Counted from the stretch's first letter, positions 38,254 to 48,878 are shown. The stretch: 64,000 bases of DNA from Candidatus Gullanella endobia (GCF_900048035.1 NZ_LN999832.1:124001-188000); one strand, 5' to 3'. Numbers and translations are program-made. Notes: generated by a model from the letters alone, not told the origin.

Positions 38254-38347
38254 ATATTGCATATCTAAATTCAATTTTTATAGTTGTAAAAAATCGATTT
38301 TTACGCATCCTATAAACTTAGTGGATATTAAATTAAGAGAAAACTCT

Positions 38348-40708
38348 ATGAATGCTGATCGTTCCGAAAGCATAGAAATTCCTGTTTTGCCTCTACGCGA
38401 TGTAGTGGTTTATCCACACATGGTTATCCCATTATTTGTCGGTCGTGAAAAATCGATTCGGTGTCTTGAAATAGCTATGGATAGCGATAAAAAAATTATG
38501 TTGGTAGCTCAGAAAGAAGCCTCAACAGATGAACCAGGTATTAATGATCTTTTTTCAGTTGGGACTGTATCTTCTATCCTTCAAATTCTGAAATTACCAG
38601 ATGGTACGGTGAAAATACTTGTTGAAGGATTAGTTCGTGCTCGTATTAAACAATTATCAGATAGAGGTAATCACTTTAGCGCTGAAGCAGATTATTTCGA
38701 TACGCCTGAGTTAGATAAACGCCAGCAAGAAGTGCTTGTACGAACTGCTATCAATCAATTTGAAGATTACATTAAATTAAATAAAAAAATTCCTCCAGAA
38801 GTACTCACTTCATTAAATAGTATAGATAATGCGACTCATCTAGCTGATACTATCGCTGCTAACATGCCCATAAAACTATCTGATAAACAATCAGCACTAG
38901 AAATAGCTGATGTAACTGAACGACTTGAATACTTAATGGCGATAATGGAGTCGGAAATTGATTTGTTACAAATAGAGAAACGTATCCGAAACCGCGTTAA
39001 AAAACAGATGGAAAAAAGTCAGCGTGAATACTATTTGAATGAGCAAATAAAAGCAATTCAGAAAGAACTAAGTGATATGGATGACACGCCGGATGAAAAT
39101 AAAATTTTAAAACGTAAGATAGATGCGGCAAAAATGCCACATGAAACCCGAGAAAAAACCGAAGCAGAACTACAAAAATTGAAAATGATGTCACCAATGT
39201 CTGCTGAAGCAACCGTAGTACGCTGCTATATCGACTGGATGCTATCAGTGCCTTGGCATGCACGTAGCAAAGTAAAAAAAGATTTGGCGAAAGCGCAAGA
39301 AACTCTTAATCAGGATCATTATGGACTTAGGTGTGTCAAAGATCGTATTCTGGAATATCTAGCAGTACAAAGTAGAGTGAGTAAAATTAAAGGACCGATT
39401 TTGTGTTTAATGGGACCACCTGGAGTAGGGAAAACTTCACTAGGTCAATCCATTGCTAAGGCAACTGGACGTAAATACGTACGTATGGCATTAGGCGGTG
39501 TACGAGATGAAGCAGAAATTCGTGGGCATCGTCGTACTTATATCGGCTCAATGCCGGGTAAATTAATACAGAAAATGTCTAAAGTTGGTGTGAAAAACCC
39601 TCTTTTTCTACTCGATGAAATCGACAAGATATCTTCCGATCTGCGTGGTGATCCGGCTTCAGCTTTGTTAGAAGTATTAGATCCAGAACAGAACGTAGCG
39701 TTCAATGATCATTATCTAGAAGTGGACTATGACCTCTCTGATGTAATGTTTGTTGCTACCTCTAACTCAATGAATATTCCAGCACCGTTACTTGATCGTA
39801 TGGAGGTAATTCGCCTATCAGGCTATACTGAAGATGAAAAACTTAACATTGCTCGTCAGCATTTACTCCCTAAGCAATTTAAACGTAATGCGCTGAAAAA
39901 AGGCGAATTGACAGTAGAAGATAGTGCACTAGTTGGAATTATTCGCTATTACACTCGTGAAGCTGGAGTACGTAATTTGGAACGCGAGATTTCTAAACTA
40001 TGCCGAAAAACAGTTAAGACAATACTAATGAATAAGAATATTAAACATATTACCATTAGTGCTGATAATCTGAAAGATTCTCTTGGAGTTCAGTGTTTTG
40101 ATTACAATCGTGCGGGAAATGAAAATCGTGTTGGCCAAGTAACTGGTCTGGCATGGACAGAAGTCGGCGGAGAATTGCTAACTATCGAAACTGCATGTGT
40201 ACCTGGAAAGGGCAAGCTGACTTATACTGGTTCTCTTGGCGAAGTAATGCAAGAATCTATTCAAGCAGCATTGACTGTGGTACGTTCGCAAGTGGATAAA
40301 CTTGGAATTAACCCTGATTTTTATGAAAAACGAGATATTCATGTTCACGTACCTGAAGGTGCTACGCCAAAAGATGGTCCGAGTGCTGGTATTACAATGT
40401 GTACTGCGCTAGTATCTTGCTTGACCGGTAATCCGGTTAAATCCAATGTGGCGATGACTGGTGAAATAACACTACGTGGTCAAATATTACCTATCGGGGG
40501 TCTAAAAGAAAAACTACTAGCAGCACACCGTGGTGGCATAAGAACTGTTCTAATTCCATTTGATAATAAGCGTGATCTAGAAGATATGCCATCTAACGTG
40601 ATAGATAATCTAGATATTTATCCTGTACAACATATCGACGAAGTTCTGCATTTAACACTACAGAACATGCCTTTCGGGGTTACATTAGCATCAGAAACAG
40701 CAAAGTGA
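38348..40708 (+). CDS. lon: ATP-dependent Lon protease
   Basis: Degrades misfolded and regulatory proteins; an AAA+ and serine-lysine protease in one chain. I chose the ATG at 38348 (786 residues, 784 in E. coli), because MNADRSESIEIPVLPLRDVV fits the E. coli N-terminus and aagagaaaa stands upstream. A GTG nine codons earlier is also in frame. The substrate-binding N-domain is followed by Walker A GPPGVGKTSLG near 357, FLLDEIDK, and the protease domain with catalytic serine in PKDGPSAGI (about 680) and lysine in GGLKEKLLAA (about 723). It follows clpX as in E. coli. Confidence 0.97.
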   Translation: MNADRSESIEIPVLPLRDVVVYPHMVIPLFVGREKSIRCLEIAMDSDKKIMLVAQKEASTDEPGINDLFSVGTVSSILQILKLPDGTVKILVEGLVRARIKQLSDRGNHFSAEADYFDTPELDKRQQEVLVRTAINQFEDYIKLNKKIPPEVLTSLNSIDNATHLADTIAANMPIKLSDKQSALEIADVTERLEYLMAIMESEIDLLQIEKRIRNRVKKQMEKSQREYYLNEQIKAIQKELSDMDDTPDENKILKRKIDAAKMPHETREKTEAELQKLKMMSPMSAEATVVRCYIDWMLSVPWHARSKVKKDLAKAQETLNQDHYGLRCVKDRILEYLAVQSRVSKIKGPILCLMGPPGVGKTSLGQSIAKATGRKYVRMALGGVRDEAEIRGHRRTYIGSMPGKLIQKMSKVGVKNPLFLLDEIDKISSDLRGDPASALLEVLDPEQNVAFNDHYLEVDYDLSDVMFVATSNSMNIPAPLLDRMEVIRLSGYTEDEKLNIARQHLLPKQFKRNALKKGELTVEDSALVGIIRYYTREAGVRNLEREISKLCRKTVKTILMNKNIKHITISADNLKDSLGVQCFDYNRAGNENRVGQVTGLAWTEVGGELLTIETACVPGKGKLTYTGSLGEVMQESIQAALTVVRSQVDKLGINPDFYEKRDIHVHVPEGATPKDGPSAGITMCTALVSCLTGNPVKSNVAMTGEITLRGQILPIGGLKEKLLAAHRGGIRTVLIPFDNKRDLEDMPSNVIDNLDIYPVQHIDEVLHLTLQNMPFGVTLASETAK

Positions 40709-40759
40709 GAAATACTATATATAATAGTAAAGTGATTTTTTTCTGTTGTGTTAGGCAGA

Positions 40760-41002
40760 TTTATTCTTTCTCAATATACTAAGTTTGATATAGTAGCTAG
40801 ATTATTAATTTATTAGATACTATTATCGATTTAACCGCTAAATCTCTATAAGATTATATAGTATATTAGTTAAGCCTAATAATTTTATTTTTTAAAAGAA
40901 TTTTTAGTAGCTGAACTAATATAAATCGGCAAAGAAATTACTATTTCTCAAAAATATCGAGATTTTATTCTAAAAACTATTAGAATATATGATAAAAGAT
41001 AA
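40760..41002 (+). pseudogene. hupB: hupB relic (HU-beta), nearly full length
   Basis: One frame from about 40766 to the TAA at 41000 can be followed through several stops. It shows SQ-x2-K-x-DI-x-A-R-x-L near the start (HU: SQLIDKI...DIS...AGRALD), then FLKE (FAVKE), then GKEITI at 40928-40945, the same as HU-beta, then K-x-x-x-F and LKTIR (GKALKD) before the end. It lies between lon and ppiD, exactly the E. coli position of hupB. The ATG is lost. HU-beta is a nucleoid protein; hupA might lie elsewhere. Confidence 0.8.
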
Positions 41003-41115
41003 AATTTTACATTCTCACTATTATTAACTAACACTTAATATAAAAAGTAATAAGAGGGAAGAATAAAAGATAGATTATCAGAATATATTTATTTAAAGTG
41101 GAATCTTATCATACT

Positions 41116-42987
41116 ATGTCGATAAACAGTTCACGTACAGTTACTACTAATATTGTATCAAAAATTATTTTGGTGCTTATTATTATTTCATTTATACTAA
41201 CTGGAATAAATAATTATATCATTAGCGATTATGGTAATTATGCTGCTAAGGTGAATTCTTATCAGATAAGTTACTCACAACTTGAGCAAGCAATACAAAG
41301 AGAGCGTGATCACCAACAGAAATATATTAATAGGCAATTTTCTAAATTATCTATTAATGAAGATTCTATACGACAAAAAACGCTTTCACAGTTAATAGAT
41401 GTAACCCTCTTAGATCAGTATGCTAATAAGTTAAAATTAGTTATTAGTGATGATCAAATTAAACAAGCAATTTTAGCTATTCCAGATTTTTGCAGTGAAG
41501 GTAAATTTAGTAATATCAAATTTCGATTACTTATAAATAAGATGGGACTATCGTCGGATCAATATGCTGCGTTGATACGAAAAAAATTGCTTATACAACA
41601 GCTAATTCAAGGTGTTGTCAATACCTGTCTTTTACTACCAGTAGAAATTGATCGGTTAATGGAGATTATATCACAAACTCGAGAAGTACGTTTAGCAAAG
41701 TTTGATATCTCATCGCTAGAAAAAAAACAAACTGTAAATGAAGATGAGATTTATAAAAATTATAATACATATAAAAACAAGTATGTGTTGTCAGAAGCAT
41801 TTAAGGTAAGCTATATTCCAATAAATATTGAAGCAATACAGGAAAAAACTACTGTTGATGAACAAGAAATTCAGATTTGGTACAATCAACATCATGATCA
41901 ATTCATTATTCCTGAGCATAAACACTATAGCATTATTCAAAGTAAAAGCAAAAATAACGTTAATGAATGTTTAAAAAAACTAAAACAGGGTATTAGTTTT
42001 TCCGACTTGGCTAAAGTCTATTCCACCGATATTTTCTTAGCTAAGAATAGTGGTGACATAGGTTGGATTAGTGATAAAAATACCTTATATGAACTAAAAA
42101 AAGCTAATTTAAAAAAGAAAGGACAGGTATCCGATGTAATCAAATCATCAGTAGGTTTCTTTATTATTCGCCTTAATGATATTCAACCAAAAAAAATCCT
42201 TCCTTTAAGAAAAGTCTATGATGAGGTGGCATTTAAAGTAAAACAGGAAAAAACTATTGATTCCTATCGTACTTTGCAAAAAAAAATAAACGATGCAGCA
42301 AAAAATAATAGTAATATTCTAGAATTAGCTGAAACCGCTTCTGGTATCAAAGCACAACAAACTGATTGGTTCGATAAAAATAATATCCCTGAAGCAATTA
42401 ACTATAATGCAGTGAAAAAGGTTTTATTTCATAAATTGCTTTTTAATAGAAAAGGCATACCAAGCAATAATTCAAATATTATTACTATAGATAAAAATCG
42501 CACTTTTATTATTCGTATTACTGATTATCGCCCTGAACGTATACAGCCTTTTAAAAATGTGCATATGCAGATAGAAAATGAAATTAAACGAAAAAAAGCA
42601 CTAGAAAAAGCGCGTTTTAACGTTGAAAAAATATTAATTGCCCTGAAACAAAATAAAAATGAAAAAGTATTGAAGACGCTTGGGTTAAGTTTTAGCACAC
42701 CAAAGCAATTTCATTCTATTAATCAAGATAATCCGATAGTACAGACTATCTTTTCGCTACCAAAACCACCCTATAGAAAAAGTAGCTATGCTATAGCTAA
42801 CAACTCTCATGGCGATATCGTACTAATCGCGCTAGATAGAATAATGTCACGCATTCTAGATAAACCAGAGCGAAAACAACTCGTGGATAAATTAAATCAA
42901 TGGATGAGTGACATCATTTTTGAAACATTACTTATGAATTTGCATGCAAAAGCAAAGATAAAAATAGGTGTGGCGGCTCAGATATAA
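41116..42987 (+). CDS. ppiD: Periplasmic folding chaperone / parvulin-like PpiD
   Basis: An inner-membrane-anchored chaperone that meets proteins leaving the Sec translocon. From the ATG at 41116 it has 623 residues, the E. coli length; a GTG at 41098 would add six. A short cytoplasmic N-terminus precedes one membrane helix (IILVLIIISFILTGI, about 17-31), then SurA-like N-domain helices, the parvulin domain (HYSIIQSK ... SGDIGWISD ... SSVGFFIIRL, about 265-355), and a C-terminal helical domain. Lysine content is high from AT pressure. It follows the hupB relic. PpiD is kept although SecDF is lost. Confidence 0.94.
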   Translation: MSINSSRTVTTNIVSKIILVLIIISFILTGINNYIISDYGNYAAKVNSYQISYSQLEQAIQRERDHQQKYINRQFSKLSINEDSIRQKTLSQLIDVTLLDQYANKLKLVISDDQIKQAILAIPDFCSEGKFSNIKFRLLINKMGLSSDQYAALIRKKLLIQQLIQGVVNTCLLLPVEIDRLMEIISQTREVRLAKFDISSLEKKQTVNEDEIYKNYNTYKNKYVLSEAFKVSYIPINIEAIQEKTTVDEQEIQIWYNQHHDQFIIPEHKHYSIIQSKSKNNVNECLKKLKQGISFSDLAKVYSTDIFLAKNSGDIGWISDKNTLYELKKANLKKKGQVSDVIKSSVGFFIIRLNDIQPKKILPLRKVYDEVAFKVKQEKTIDSYRTLQKKINDAAKNNSNILELAETASGIKAQQTDWFDKNNIPEAINYNAVKKVLFHKLLFNRKGIPSNNSNIITIDKNRTFIIRITDYRPERIQPFKNVHMQIENEIKRKKALEKARFNVEKILIALKQNKNEKVLKTLGLSFSTPKQFHSINQDNPIVQTIFSLPKPPYRKSSYAIANNSHGDIVLIALDRIMSRILDKPERKQLVDKLNQWMSDIIFETLLMNLHAKAKIKIGVAAQI

Positions 42988-43504
42988 TGATATATCACAG
43001 CTTGTTATACCATTAATTTTAAAAATTTAATAGACTATGAAGTAGTATATTAAATTTAATATTGTTAATACTTGAAAGTGTAGTATAAGGAAGATAGTAT
43101 ATAAAACAAAAATCGAGATAAAATTTATATCTGTTAGAAACGCTAAGTTTTTTAAAAAATCATAGAATGAAGTAGCTAATCTTATGGCTGATAGTAAATA
43201 CATAGAAAATATCAACAGGATATAAGCAATATTAATATTGCTAGATAATACAAGTTAAAAATATCGTTTCTAATATTGCTAAAGAACTATTAACTACTAT
43301 TTAAATATCTCATAAATTAAATATTACTTAAGTTAAGTACTGCTCTTAAGACTTTAAAAAACGCAGCGGATGTAAATAATGGGTATAATTTATTCAGATC
43401 TGATAAAGGTATTTCACCTTCGTTTACAGCATAAGATACTAAAACTATTTTCAGTATAAATAATTTATTCTATTGAATAAATTATTTTAAATATTATTTA
43501 ACGT
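42988..43504. other. 0.5 kb non-coding between ppiD and queC ends
   Basis: Site of ybaV and ybaW in E. coli. A patch at about 43335-43432 has higher GC and an open plus-strand frame (LSTALKTLKNAADVNNG...) of about 40 codons without a start. I could not match it to ybaV, ybaW or anything else. Confidence 0.45.
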
Positions 43505-44200
43505 TTAATACAAGCCAATTTTAGTTCTCATAGAGACCATAACCGCATGTGGTTTAGCCCAATAGTTAGCTAACCCCTTCGATCTCAAATGACAAGCTGT
43601 ACACTGACCACAACCATCACCTTTGATACCATTATAGCAAGTAAGTGTACAGTAACATACTCGATCCAGCTGGTGGTAATAATCCGCTAGCGCCCAGATT
43701 TCAGCTTTATCTAGCCACATCAGCGGTGTAACAAAGTTAAGTTCATTTGCCATTCCAAGATTCACTGCAATATTTAACGCTTTGATAAAATCATTTCGGC
43801 AATCGGGATAACCTGAAAAATCTGTTTCACAAACACCAGTAATAACTACGCTTGCTTTGATCTGATAAGCATAAATAGCAGACAAGGTCAAAAATAGAAT
43901 ATTTCGACCAGGTACAAAAGTACTAGGAAAACAATTTTTTCTATTTTCATAATCTGGAACATGAATATTATCATGAGTAAGACTGCTTAACGTTAAAGTA
44001 TTCAATAGTCTAGCATCTATTATTTTATGTGCGCAGACCCCAAATTGAATTGCTAGTTTACGAGCGAAATTAATTTCTTCCCGATGGCGCTGACCATAAT
44101 CAAAAGTAATACAATAGACTTCATCATATTGACTTAACGCTTGAATAAGGCAGGTTGTTGAATCCTGACCACCACTAAATACTACAACCGCTCGTTTCAT
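43505..44200 (-). CDS. queC: 7-cyano-7-deazaguanine synthase
   Basis: Turns 7-carboxy-7-deazaguanine into preQ0 with ATP and ammonia, on the way to queuosine. The 231 residues equal E. coli. The pyrophosphatase loop [10 protein letters not shown] lies at 9-18, the conserved [10 protein letters not shown] near 35, PGRNILFLT near 112, and the zinc cluster [20 protein letters not shown] holds its cysteines near 185-204. It stands alone. With queA and tgt in this window, three of the queuosine genes are present; queD, queE and folE are not here. Confidence 0.97.
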   Translation of the reverse strand: MKRAVVVFSGGQDSTTCLIQALSQYDEVYCITFDYGQRHREEINFARKLAIQFGVCAHKIIDARLLNTLTLSSLTHDNIHVPDYENRKNCFPSTFVPGRNILFLTLSAIYAYQIKASVVITGVCETDFSGYPDCRNDFIKALNIAVNLGMANELNFVTPLMWLDKAEIWALADYYHQLDRVCYCTLTCYNGIKGDGCGQCTACHLRSKGLANYWAKPHAVMVSMRTKIGLY

Positions 44201-45031
44201 TTATTTTATTTCTCTTTAAGATAATAAATATAAGGTATTAGTTCTTTTACCTTATAAACACTAGAAAGAAATAAAAAGATCTAAGATAATGTTCACTGAT
44301 TCATTATTTTACATATCTATTTATTAATTTTTTTTAGTGTGCTATATCTATATTTTAGTCGATAAAACTAATTATAACAAATAATACTAAGCTTATCAAA
44401 ATAAGTAATCATATACTTTCAGTATTAATGAACTAATAAATAGGATATTATATGCTCTATAAATAATTAACATAAGGTCTATATAAGGTATTTATAAACA
44501 AATGAACCTATTAATTAATAGATAATCTACAGATAACTCTAAACAGGAATACACTATCTTTTTGTTATATTAAATAGTGTTGAAAAACTATTAATCCTAT
44601 GAAATCATAGTACTACTATAGGAAAATTAGAGCGATATATCTTATAAGCTATAAATACTATAGCTAAATAATATAAGCCTAAGTACTTATGAACAGAAAT
44701 AGAAAAACATGATATTAAAATTTTTGTTAAAATAATTTATAGCTAATTAATTCTTAATCAGATAATAATTTATATTAAATTAGTTATACTAATCACTCAT
44801 TTTTGCTTAAATTAAGTTTTTATTTTCGATTTTATAGTTACAATTCTTATTGTTGAAAATAATAAGAAAAACAGTGATATAAATTGACTAATACTAAATA
44901 TTAGTTAGCTAATGAATAATCTTACTCATATTGATCAATGTATTATACTACCGTAATATGCCATTAAAAATTATCGTATAATTATGCGTATTTCTTTAAT
45001 TATCTGATAAAACATTTAGTAACTAAAATCA
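44201..45031. other. 0.8 kb decayed DNA between queC and the 4.5S gene
   Basis: E. coli has cof, mdlAB, glnK, amtB, tesB and ybaY around here. None was seen, and no notable repeat. Confidence 0.6.
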
Positions 45032-45143
45032 GTGGAGATCCTGATAGCAGCATCTTGGCACATACATCACTTGCTACGGCTGCTTCCTTCCAGATCTGAC
45101 CGAGTTTACAAGATAGCATTTCAAGAGAACCAACAGGATCTCC
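45032..45143 (-). ncRNA. ffs: 4.5S RNA (signal recognition particle RNA)
   Basis: The RNA partner of Ffh in co-translational targeting to the membrane. On the minus strand the 112 nt (114 in E. coli) begin ggagatcctgttggttctc and end in the complementary caggatctcc, giving a perfect 10-bp terminal stem. The conserved apical part ggtcagatctggaaggaagc (about 45085-45104) holds the GGAA tetraloop and the asymmetric internal loop that Ffh binds. It is well kept while its neighbours have gone. An antisense-looking 69-codon frame across it is spurious. Confidence 0.95.
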
Positions 45144-46716
45144 ATATTGGTTATTACTTTTAAAATATATAAAGTATATTCTAATTAAATCTTTTATAAT
45201 TAAAAGCAAAGACTATTAATCATATTTTTTAATATATTTTATGCATATTAAATTTTTCAGTTCAAACAAATTAAGGTGGATGAATAAATATAATAGGATT
45301 ATTTTAATATTCATTTAACTGTAAAGTAAAGATACGTTTATCTTTATTCTAATAATTTTCTTAATATATTTACTATATCAAAAATATTCCTTATAAACTA
45401 CTAATTATAGATGTATTATGATATAACTAATATATGAATTAATCTTATCAAACATTATATTTGAGATCTTTAAAGTTGCTTTTTGCTCTTAAAGTTATTA
45501 ATATCCTACCGTTAGTTTTAAATTTTTTGCCTAACTAAAAATATAAATAATGATTTTATTAAAAATAGTATGATGATTATCATATTAGTTATTTCTAACG
45601 TTCAATACTTCTTCAGTGAAGTCATTTAAAGACACATATCCTTAAATATAATTCATTATTAAATGAGATTACAATCGATACTGTCATTAAAATAATTAAC
45701 ATAACTTTCGCTTATAATCATACAGATAGTAATATTAATATTCGATGGAGTACCTATATCATATCAATTTCTTATAAATAAGAAATTTTATCTAGAATAT
45801 CTTCTGGATTATTTAATCAGATGTATTACATACATATCAGGATTCTGTATTACTATTTATAAAAACTAATTATACGCAACTATCAGTTATTTATTTTTGA
45901 TAGTTTTTATCAATATTTTATTGTCCTTTTTTACGGAAATATTTATGAAAATTTTAATTTAGTAAAAGAAAAAAATTACTTTTAGTAGTGTTTGTAATTA
46001 TGATCTATAACCATAGCAGCTTTACTTTGGTTACGTTTTAGTAATGTCTAATGCATTAGTACTAACAGTAAGCTATAATTTATAAAAATATTAGCTAATT
46101 AATAGATAATACAAGCAATATTACTATATTTCAAGTGATAACGAATATAGTAATAACTCTCAGTTATAACTGCAAGTTATTAGAATGCATTTTTCAGATA
46201 AATTAAACTTAACTTATTAGTAGTTCTTAACCTGATCTAAACAACAATCAATATATTAAGCTATTATTTCCTAAATCGAAATTTGGTAAAAATAGAATTT
46301 AATAATTTAAATTTTTTATTATAAACAAAATATGAATATAAGCTATATTAATATAAGAAATTTATAGAAAAGTTTAAGTTAAATTAAATAAAAACATTCA
46401 TAATAGAATAATAATATTTTAATTACAATAAAAATAAAATATTGCTTTTTTATGAAGTACTAATTTTAGCTAATTCACTAGCTAAGAAAAAAGAATTTTA
46501 TAAATTGCTATAAAATAAATTCAACAGATCATTGGTAAAGTAAAAAGAACGCAGCATCATTTAATGATTTATAAAAACTTGGTATTAATATTATTAATAA
46601 TAATGCTATTATTAAACTGATGATTTTATCTAATTATTACTAATAACAACCTCGCACTATAGTATAAAGCTGTGTTAATATGTTCTTATTTTCTCCTTAC
46701 GCATATACTATGACTT
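45144..46716. other. 1.6 kb decayed DNA before dnaX
   Basis: In E. coli apt lies just before dnaX. A faint similarity to the Apt C-terminus near 46435-46500 was judged too weak to call. The 4.5S promoter region lies at the left end. Confidence 0.5.
45173..45178 (-). promoter_or_regulatory. Possible -10 box of the 4.5S gene
   Basis: TATACT on the minus strand would start transcription near 45166, leaving a 5' leader of about 23 nt. That is close to the processed leader of E. coli 4.5S RNA. No good -35 box is seen. Confidence 0.4.
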
Positions 46717-48819
46717 ATGAGTTATCAAGTTCTTGCCCGTAAGTGGCGTCCAAAAAAATTTTCCGATATAGTAAGCCAAGAACATGTTTTGACAGCACTG
46801 GAAAACAGCCTTTCATTAGGTAGAATCCATCATGCTTATCTTTTATCCGGCACTCGAGGTATTGGTAAAACTACGATTGCACGTCTACTAGCTAAAGGAC
46901 TTAATTGTAAAATAGGTATCACAGCTACTCCATGTGGTCAATGCAAAAATTGTCTAGAAATAGATCAAGGCTGTTTTATTGATCTTATTGAGATCGATGC
47001 AGCTTCTCGTACTAAAGTTGAAGATACTCGTGAACTACTTGATAATATTCAATATTCTCCTGCACATGCTCGTTTCAAAGTATATCTAATCGATGAAGTG
47101 CATATGCTCTCTCGCCATAGCTTTAATGCCTTACTTAAAACTCTTGAAGAACCTCCAGCGCACGTTAAATTTTTACTGGCTACTACTGATCCACAAAAAC
47201 TACCGATAACTCTTCTTTCCCGTTGTCTGCAATTTTATTTAAAGTTGATTAATGTTGATCAAATCCAAAATCAGTTATCCTTTATCTTAAAGCAGGAAAA
47301 AATAGTCTCTGAACCACGTGCGTTGCAATTACTAGCTCGTGCTGCTAATGGAAGTATGCGAGATGCTCTTAATTTGACCGAGCAGGCTATTGCTATTGGT
47401 TATGGGGAAGTAAATACCGATACGGTTAGTTTAATGCTTGGTACAATTAACATTAAGTACCCATTAGCACTTCTCGAAGCACTTGCTAACGCTGATGGCA
47501 ATGAGATTATGTCTCAACTTTCGCAATACGCTACTCATAATATAGATTGGGAAGGTTTACTGATTGAAATGCTTCGTTTAGTTCATCGTCTTGCATTATA
47601 CCAACTTATACCAAACCAATTAAATAATGAAGATGATTTAGAAAATACATTACATCTACGTGATCTATCTCGGCGTTTTCCTCCGACCGATCTGCAACTT
47701 TACTATCAAATTCTACTTATTGGGCGAAAAGAACTGCCATTTGCGCCAGATCCTCGAATGGGAGTTGAAATGACACTACTTCGTGCGATGGCATTCCAAC
47801 CTAATATAATGGAAACGGTAACTACAACTGTTAGCACAGAAAAAAAAACACTTAAATTCAGCGATAATGCACATCATAATAGTATCGCTATTAGCGATGA
47901 AATAGTAGTTGATACTATAAAAAATACGCATGTTACCCAACATGAATCAATGAAATTAATATTTAATAATATTAAGTGCACTAGCGTGAATACGGCGATT
48001 CCAATGCAGAGTAATTGGCAAGATAATATGGTAATTCTTGATAAGAAAACTTCACAGGTTCCTTTTTCTCCATCTTCTAATAGCGATAATTCATTATCAG
48101 ATGTAACTACTCAAGTTTTACTTGCTCGCACTGCTTTATTAAAGTTACAAGAAGACAAAAAAATAAAAAAGAACAAACCAGTAATAAAGCTTAATAAAAC
48201 TATTATTACTAATCTGAATCGCTTTACTACTATGAATGACCAAGAAAAAAAATGTCAACTTATTGTTAGTCAGAAAAAGCCAGTGAACATCTCACCTATG
48301 AAAGTTTGCCAACGTTATTATAATAACCAGCAAGTTGAAACTACTTCTGAACAAGAAGTAATCCAAAAAGCTCTGTGCACAAAGATAAAAAACGAAAAAA
48401 CACCAGAGCTAGCGTTCTATGTAATAGAAGAATCATTAAAACGTGATCCTTGGGCAGCACAAGTGAATCGTTTAATGGTACCTAAACCAGTAAAGCAGCT
48501 AGCTTTAAATACCTGGAGAGAAGATTTAGCACCTGGTATAATCTGTTTGCACCTGCGTTCCTTCTATTCTTATTTAAACTCTACTTCGGCTAAAAATGCT
48601 CTGTGTACTGCTTTAAGTGCAGATTTTGGCTTTCAAGTTAAATTAACTGTAATAGAAGATGATAGTCTTTCTATAAAAACACCATTAGAATGGCGCCAAA
48701 CAATTTATGAAGAAAAATTAATACAGTCGCGAGAAGTAATTATAAACGATGTGTATATTCAAATGTTGCAATACTTTTTTGACGCTGAGCTAGATAAAGA
48801 TAGTATCTGTCCTTTATAA
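46717..48819 (+). CDS. dnaX: DNA polymerase III tau subunit (and possibly gamma)
   Basis: Clamp-loader ATPase that also ties the two polymerase cores to the helicase. The 700 residues exceed the 643 of E. coli, the extra being in the variable linker. Walker A GTRGIGKT lies at 45-52, the zinc cysteines around CGQCKNC, Walker B with VYLIDEVHMLSRHSFNALLKTLEEPP near 122-147, and the SRC sensor at LSRCLQF. Domain III ends near 365 (MTLLRAMAFQP). The C-terminal domain that binds the alpha subunit is retained (TPLEWRQTIYEEKL). Two A-runs may allow a frameshift (listed separately). ybaB and recR follow, as in E. coli. Confidence 0.97.
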   Translation: MSYQVLARKWRPKKFSDIVSQEHVLTALENSLSLGRIHHAYLLSGTRGIGKTTIARLLAKGLNCKIGITATPCGQCKNCLEIDQGCFIDLIEIDAASRTKVEDTRELLDNIQYSPAHARFKVYLIDEVHMLSRHSFNALLKTLEEPPAHVKFLLATTDPQKLPITLLSRCLQFYLKLINVDQIQNQLSFILKQEKIVSEPRALQLLARAANGSMRDALNLTEQAIAIGYGEVNTDTVSLMLGTINIKYPLALLEALANADGNEIMSQLSQYATHNIDWEGLLIEMLRLVHRLALYQLIPNQLNNEDDLENTLHLRDLSRRFPPTDLQLYYQILLIGRKELPFAPDPRMGVEMTLLRAMAFQPNIMETVTTTVSTEKKTLKFSDNAHHNSIAISDEIVVDTIKNTHVTQHESMKLIFNNIKCTSVNTAIPMQSNWQDNMVILDKKTSQVPFSPSSNSDNSLSDVTTQVLLARTALLKLQEDKKIKKNKPVIKLNKTIITNLNRFTTMNDQEKKCQLIVSQKKPVNISPMKVCQRYYNNQQVETTSEQEVIQKALCTKIKNEKTPELAFYVIEESLKRDPWAAQVNRLMVPKPVKQLALNTWREDLAPGIICLHLRSFYSYLNSTSAKNALCTALSADFGFQVKLTVIEDDSLSIKTPLEWRQTIYEEKLIQSREVIINDVYIQMLQYFFDAELDKDSICPL
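47839..47889 (+). promoter_or_regulatory. dnaX: Nine-A slippage-prone run in dnaX with downstream hairpin
   Basis: Codons 375-377 read gaa aaa aaa with nine A in a row (47840-47848). A -1 slip, or one extra A in the transcript, gives N-T-stop, a 379-residue product ending just after domain III. Twelve bases downstream agcgata (47860-47866) can pair with tatcgct (47883-47889). Whether it is used is unknown. Confidence 0.4.
48165..48171 (+). promoter_or_regulatory. dnaX: A-AAA-AAG frameshift heptamer in dnaX
   Basis: The heptamer is in the -1 slippery phase (codons 483-485: ata aaa aag). It lies in the lysine-rich linker that aligns with the E. coli dnaX frameshift site, which has the same A-AAA-AAG. 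A -1 shift adds EQTSNKA and stops, giving a gamma-like protein of about 492 residues. The strong upstream Shine-Dalgarno-like stimulator and the GC-rich stem of E. coli are not seen. Confidence 0.55.
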
Positions 48820-48878
48820 TTAATCTTACCTTGACAAGATATTACTAGTAGTGCAACTCATATAATAGAGAGAATAGT

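Noticed and set aside
43027-43215. 62-codon minus-strand frame
   Set aside because: Same reasons: AT-driven residues, no start signal, no recognisable motif.
45000-45209. 69-codon minus-strand frame
   Set aside because: It coincides with the 4.5S RNA gene; the RNA explains the conservation.
46435-46500. Possible apt relic before dnaX (IAFL...NF...EKRIL)
   Set aside because: The place is right but the alignment to the Apt C-terminus needs extra codons and few residues agree; it cannot be separated from chance.
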